This document shows positions 59,640 to 64,000 of a DNA stretch of 64,000 nt, one piece after another. Each line of letters opens with the position of its first letter. Positions within the stretch are counted from its first letter, which is position 1. The position numbers and the translations under genes are program-made. This stretch comes from Eupeodes corollae. Its lineage: Eukaryota; Arthropoda; Insecta; Diptera; Syrphidae. The stretch covers positions 235,658,765 to 235,722,764 of the forward strand of contig NC_079147.1 of NCBI RefSeq assembly GCF_945859685.1, written 5' to 3'. Under the pieces are notes generated by a model, which worked only from the letters and a program-made list of their open reading frames with translations, was not told the DNA's origin and ran no database searches.

Positions 59640-60545
59640 AAAATCATTGCTTTTCAGTGTTACCAGTGATCGGATTTAGTTCAAGTATGAGCAGTTTTGT
59701 TCGATAATCTATTCAGCTTCATATTAACCTTCTCTTAAAAGGCTTCGTCCCTCTTGCGAAGAACTCGGACAGCCACTTTTCAGAAGCCTCTTTTAAGTTT
59801 AACTTTATTCAACCAAGGGCGTTCGCCATGGACAAGAAAGTTCCTAATCACTTGGCGCTATGTTCCGGATATATGGTTGATGCGATAAAACCACCCATCC
59901 GAGCACCCGTAGCTTCTGACGAGCCATCAACGAAGTGTGTGGTCTGTTGTTGTCTAGTGTAGGCCAATTCAAGAAGCTTCTGGTCGATCACCTGTGTCAA
60001 GGGGTCCAGTTGTTCGCAGTAGATGGTAGAATTAAGGGTATGCCCATATGGGAGCAGCTCATAGTGGATGATTCCCACCAATCAAACAGCAATACCTTCC
60101 TGGCCGTCAATCCATCTCAACAATTGCCATTGTTTGAGATGATTGACCGGCCTTCGACCACGAACGTTTTTTCTTGATATTGTCGTATATGAGCTTTAGG
60201 AGCATATTGCAGGTATAGATTCGGTCCAGAAGGTTTGTTTGAGTTTGCGGCACCCGAACACCAAGTTTTTTTTTGTATTCAGCCTTCTGCAGATGGTTTT
60301 AAATGGTTTGGTGACTAACTCCTATTTCCTGGGCGATATCTAACTCGATGTTTTCCATGATTTGATCGGTATTCGTCGTCACCGGTCTTTCGCCCGGCTG
60401 GCTTATCCATGGTCGTTTTCACCGGCTCTGAATCTTCGAAACTATTCCTCTGCAGTTCGAAGTGATAGAACACTATCCCTCAAAACACAATTAATCTCAC
60501 GGAACGTTACTTTAGCGCATTTGCCTTTAACTTTAAAATAGCAAG
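59640..60545 (-). mobile_element. mariner relic, Mos1-like (mauritiana) type
   Basis: The minus strand carries ENIELDIAQEIGVSHQTI (helix-turn-helix, about 60380-60310), YDNIKKKRSWSKAGQSSQT (60190-60130), GIIHYELLPYGHTLNSTIYC (60075-60015) and remnants of LSMAN and EKWLSEFFARG (59800-59740). The region of the second and third catalytic Asp is largely deleted. It is a separate lineage from the QQDGA-type elements elsewhere in the window. Confidence 0.75.
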
Positions 60546-60589
60546 TTAGTAAAATCCACTGTTGGACACAATATCCAAACTAATAATAT

Positions 60590-62185
60590 ATAGCTTCGTT
60601 TTGTAGATTATGTCAAGACCTTGCGTCTGCGTTGTAGGTCCTTTCTTGATAACAGAATGTACTTTGTTTTGCCCCCATTAACCGTTTAACCCATTTTTGC
60701 CGCCTCTGCCTCAATACTCACAAAAGCCCCATTGACATCACTCTGAGTTCTTTCGATTATGTCAATGTCATCAGCATATGCTAGTAATTGGACAGACTTT
60801 TGAGAGATAAGGCCTCTAGAGTTGACGTGTGAGCTCTTCTTTCAAGTACGATGATAAAGAAATGGCGTGACAGCGCATCACCTTGTCTAAAACCTTTTTT
60901 GACATCAAAAAGTTCTGTTAAATTGTCTCCATTCTTTATGGAGCAGCGTGAGTTCTCCATGGTAATCCTGCACAAACGGGCGAGTTTGGCAGGGGTGCCA
61001 AAACTAGACATGGCTCTATACAGCTCGTCCCTGTATGGTGGGTTCCGATTTGATGTTCATGGGTTTTTTACAGGATCTGCCGTTGGTGCAGTTTACAGGG
61101 TCGCCTTTTTTAAGGATCGGGCAAACAATACTGAGGTTCCATTCATCGGGCATGCTTCCTTCCGATCATATCTTACAGATAAGGTCGTGCATGCTCCTAA
61201 ATAAATTATCTCCAGTTGCTTTGAAGAGCTCAGCATTCAAGCCATCCGCTCCAATGGTTTTGTTAAACTTCAGCTTCGTCTAAGTCTGGATGACAAGATT
61301 GTTGGCTTTCGTCGTTTATGATGAATGGATCATCCTGCCTGACAGCGGAATTCGGTTCCTTATCGCCGTTATACAGTCTGCAGAAGTGGTCCTTCCATAT
61401 CCTCAGCATTGACTGCGGTTCCACTATGATGTTTAAACTTTCGTCTTTGCAGCCTTCGGGTCTAGGTTTATGTACCTGTGAGTTTCGTTTAACCTGTTCA
61501 TAAAACTTTCGAACTTCGTTCCTGCTTTTAAACCTCTCAACATCTTCGACCGCACGCTTCTCATGCACTCTCTTTTTCCTTCTGAGAAATCGGCGTTCCT
61601 CTCGCCTTTTCTGCTCATAGAGCTCATGAGCAGCTTTCGTCCTTTTATGCAGCGCCGCTTTGCGTGCCTGTTGTTTGGCTGCGTTTGCCTGCCGACATTC
61701 ATCATCAAACCAGGGGTTTCTTGGTGGTAGCTGTTTGAAACCCAGCACATAAAAGGCGGCTTCTCTGATTGCATCTTGGAAATGTTGCCACTGGTTTTCG
61801 ATACCTTGTGTTGGCGGCAGAGAACGTCGAGACAGGTTACTTGTAACTCGGTCGGAGAAGGATTTGGTGATCCCTTGCGATCGTAGCCGTTCCATGTTGT
61901 TCCTTCTCCCAGCATCTCCCTGTTTTGCCTTGGGTCTGCAAACCCGAAATGCTACCTTGGCTACAACGAGGTAGTGGTCCGAGTCGATGTTAGCACGGAA
62001 AGTTCAGACATCTAAGATGCTGGAAGCAATATGATCAATGTGGTTGACTGTAGATTGATCTGGTGAAATCCAAGTTCCTTAGTAAAGGTGTGGAAAACAC
62101 GTACTGAGTACCCTGACGGTTCGGCCTGTAGCAAAGTCGATGAGCCTGAATCCGTTGTCGGAAGTGTTGTGATGCAGGCCACGAA
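60590..62185 (-). mobile_element. RTE-like LINE, copy f (truncated at both ends)
   Basis: On the minus strand it starts in the endonuclease (LHHNTSDNGFRLIDFATGR, near 62180), then NIDSDHYLVVAKV and the linker (61895-61263, open for 210 codons: SFSDRVTSNLSRRSLPPTQG, NPWFDDECRQANAAKQQARK, RIWKDHFCRLYNGD). The RT is partial, with an inner deletion near 61060-61080, AMSSFGTPAKLARLCRITME and VKKGFRQGDALSRHFFIIVL. A YADDIDI box lies near 60778-60758. It ends at about 60600 in the KTKYILLSRKD region. Confidence 0.8.
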
Positions 62186-64000
62186 ATTAAAAAAAAAGCC
62201 GGAAGGGAGATATTTCCCAACGTTTTATATGAATTATATTAAGAACGTCTTCATATTTATTATCTAATACTCAAATACTGTAAAATCATAGCTGAAAGTT
62301 TAGAATAAGCAAAAACCAACACCATTTCTCGATAAATTAACCTTTCTTGGTTTTGATCACAATTCATAACTTCAAATTACAATTGATCTAATTTGGTGAA
62401 CTGAGAAGACTCTAATCAAAAATGTTGTTAAATATCAGATCTAATTCCTGTAATAATCCAAAAACAAGCCATTTAAGTGATTTAAAAATGTCAGTATCGC
62501 AAAAGAGGGTTTCAGTGTCTTTAATAAATTTTAAAATAATATTGATTTAAAAATCTTAACCGGAACTGGAAATAAAGAAATCGCTGATAGAATCTCTGTT
62601 TAAATTTTACTCATACCATCTCTGTTCGCGGATAAGCTCGATGCAATTTAATTCAACTGAATTAAAGCTTTCACCACCTCTGACATTGCAAAGTTTGACA
62701 TTGTAAAGTTTTGCTCTCTGGAACTTTTTCCAAACACACTTTAAAGCTTCAACTTCTGTGTTGCTTTCAAAAGATTCAAATGGACCAAAATTTTATCAAA
62801 ATCGAGTCACCCTAGCCCCAACCTACATAAAATCCATGTACACAGCGTTTACAAGTCTCGACGGATAGACTCTCAAAAGCAACCAAAACAAAAACAAACC
62901 CACAAAGAAGAAGAAGACAAACAAAAAGAAAAAGAAGAATTAATAAATTATGCTTTCAAGAAAATATCATAAGAACTTTGCTACAAAGAACATAGAAAAA
63001 AGACCAAAAAAGAAAAATAACCTCCAAACTGAATCAAGACTGAAGACCGTCGAGTGTTTCTTGATGGGAGCTCGTTTGGCTTTTAGTCGGTTTGAGAACG
63101 CGTTCGTTGTTGTTTGCTGCTCAAACTGAGCAAAGTGTCGTCAAATTGTCTGGTGGTTGGTTTTTTTCGTGTTGTTGTTGTTGTTATTGCCCGTATTCGT
63201 CCACATTCGGTTGTTGTTTTAATTTATTAGGTGGAGACTGGAGGTTTCGAGTAATTTTTTGTTATTGGTGTAACTTAATTATTTGATTTGAATTTTTTCC
63301 AAACTTAAAAAAGTGCATGGAGCTTCAGCTGAAGTAAAAAGATTCTACTGAAACTTACAACTTTAAAAACCTGAAACCCCTAGATTCTCAGGTAATTTGT
63401 ATTCCTCTTCAAAAACTAAACCTTCTGAGATATGGTAAATGACAATCTTTGATAGTTTCCATATTTTTGAGTTGATTTTGAAAGAAATGTTGTAACAGAA
63501 ATTAAGTAAGAAGGGAGGGTTAAGAAAAATTGTGTGAAAAACGTTTGGTTTTTCCTTGTCGTGTGACAAAAATACCACATCAGTGGCAATTGCACGCGCG
63601 GGGAAGGAGAAACTAAATCATATTACGCTGCCCTGGCTGATGGCTGATGGGCTGGCTTATGTCACTTCAATTGGAATTTCCTGTAAACAGACATAGTTTT
63701 CGACGATTGAAAGTAAAAGTGAAGGAAAATACATGACATGGAATTCATAAGGACGGAGTGCGCCTGCGTCAAGATGCGTTTCCTCCTTGAAATTGATGCG
63801 TGTACAGAATAAAAGTTGCACATGCAACCGCACCACACCGCCCGGCCCGCCATCCACTTTTATTGTAGTCGTCGGTTGCTGCAAGCTGTCAGTTTTGTGT
63901 CTGTTTTTATTTTGGTCTTCGACTGCATTTTCTTTTTTTTCAATTTTCTGTCTTTTAATATGACAAACAAAATAAAACCATAGATGGTGCACTTCTGATA
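62186..64000. other. gene-free stretch at the right edge
   Basis: No transposon domain or start codon-led frame of interest was found. Around 63050-63130 and 63840-63900 the base composition rises in GC, with a CGCCCGGCCCGCC run near 63838-63850. This may be promoter or UTR sequence of a host gene outside the window. Confidence 0.3.

Noticed and set aside
63092..63286. Cysteine-rich small protein
   Set aside because: The frame starts at TTG, is dominated by a (GTT)n-type run, and has no homologue-like features.

Overview
The window looks like an insect nuclear genome, most likely a fly (Diptera). The evidence is three eukaryotic tRNA-Val(AAC) genes, a spliced host gene with 53-61 bp introns, and an AT-rich sequence crowded with arthropod-type transposons. 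It is mostly a transposon graveyard. Only one host protein gene can be read from start to stop.

Host genes. A ten-exon beta-glucuronidase-like (GH2) gene runs on the minus strand from a TATA/initiator promoter near 48849-48819 to a stop at 39750. All ten exons join in phase through GT-AG introns, giving 575 codons, but the catalytic nucleophile is replaced and the acid/base motif is altered. This suggests a secreted pseudoenzyme. Its sixth intron is 6.8 kb and full of transposons. Three near-identical tRNA-Val(AAC) genes lie at 34647 (+), 34940 (-) and 39587 (+), the last just beyond the 3' end of the GH2 gene. Two weak candidate host exons lie at 19527-19754 (-) and 49995-50043 (+).

Retrotransposons. 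One RTE-like family supplies six loci (1-2890, 4485-8338 split, 33720-34396, 44128-45440, 50721-53315, 60590-62185). A second, older RTE-like family lies at 24456-25624 and runs into a 190-bp (GTAA)n array. A LOA-like LINE (4943-7971) sits inside the second RTE locus with a 14-bp target-site duplication. A Jockey element (21707-24455), a CR1-like family with five copies, and three further LINEs (16650-18350, 31735-33446, 35080-36475) are present. An RNase H-bearing LINE (36530-39216) ends in a CCTAA tail.

DNA transposons. A Tc1/mariner-group element at 27842-29322 has TA duplications, terminal inverted repeats and a transposase frame broken by a single insertion. That insertion (28235-28407) is a 173-bp element ending in CACAGTG heptamers, with 12-bp and 23-bp spacers to an identical A-rich motif. 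It resembles a Transib-type mobile element and a 12/23 recombination signal pair. Other elements are several mariner relics, three Tc1-like relics (one, 43765-47103, has a 24-bp perfect inverted repeat and carries an RTE copy and a Harbinger-like element), a fold-back element at 53328-53890, and an unnamed insect repeat family at 40990-42215.

The long stretches without recognisable content are listed separately.
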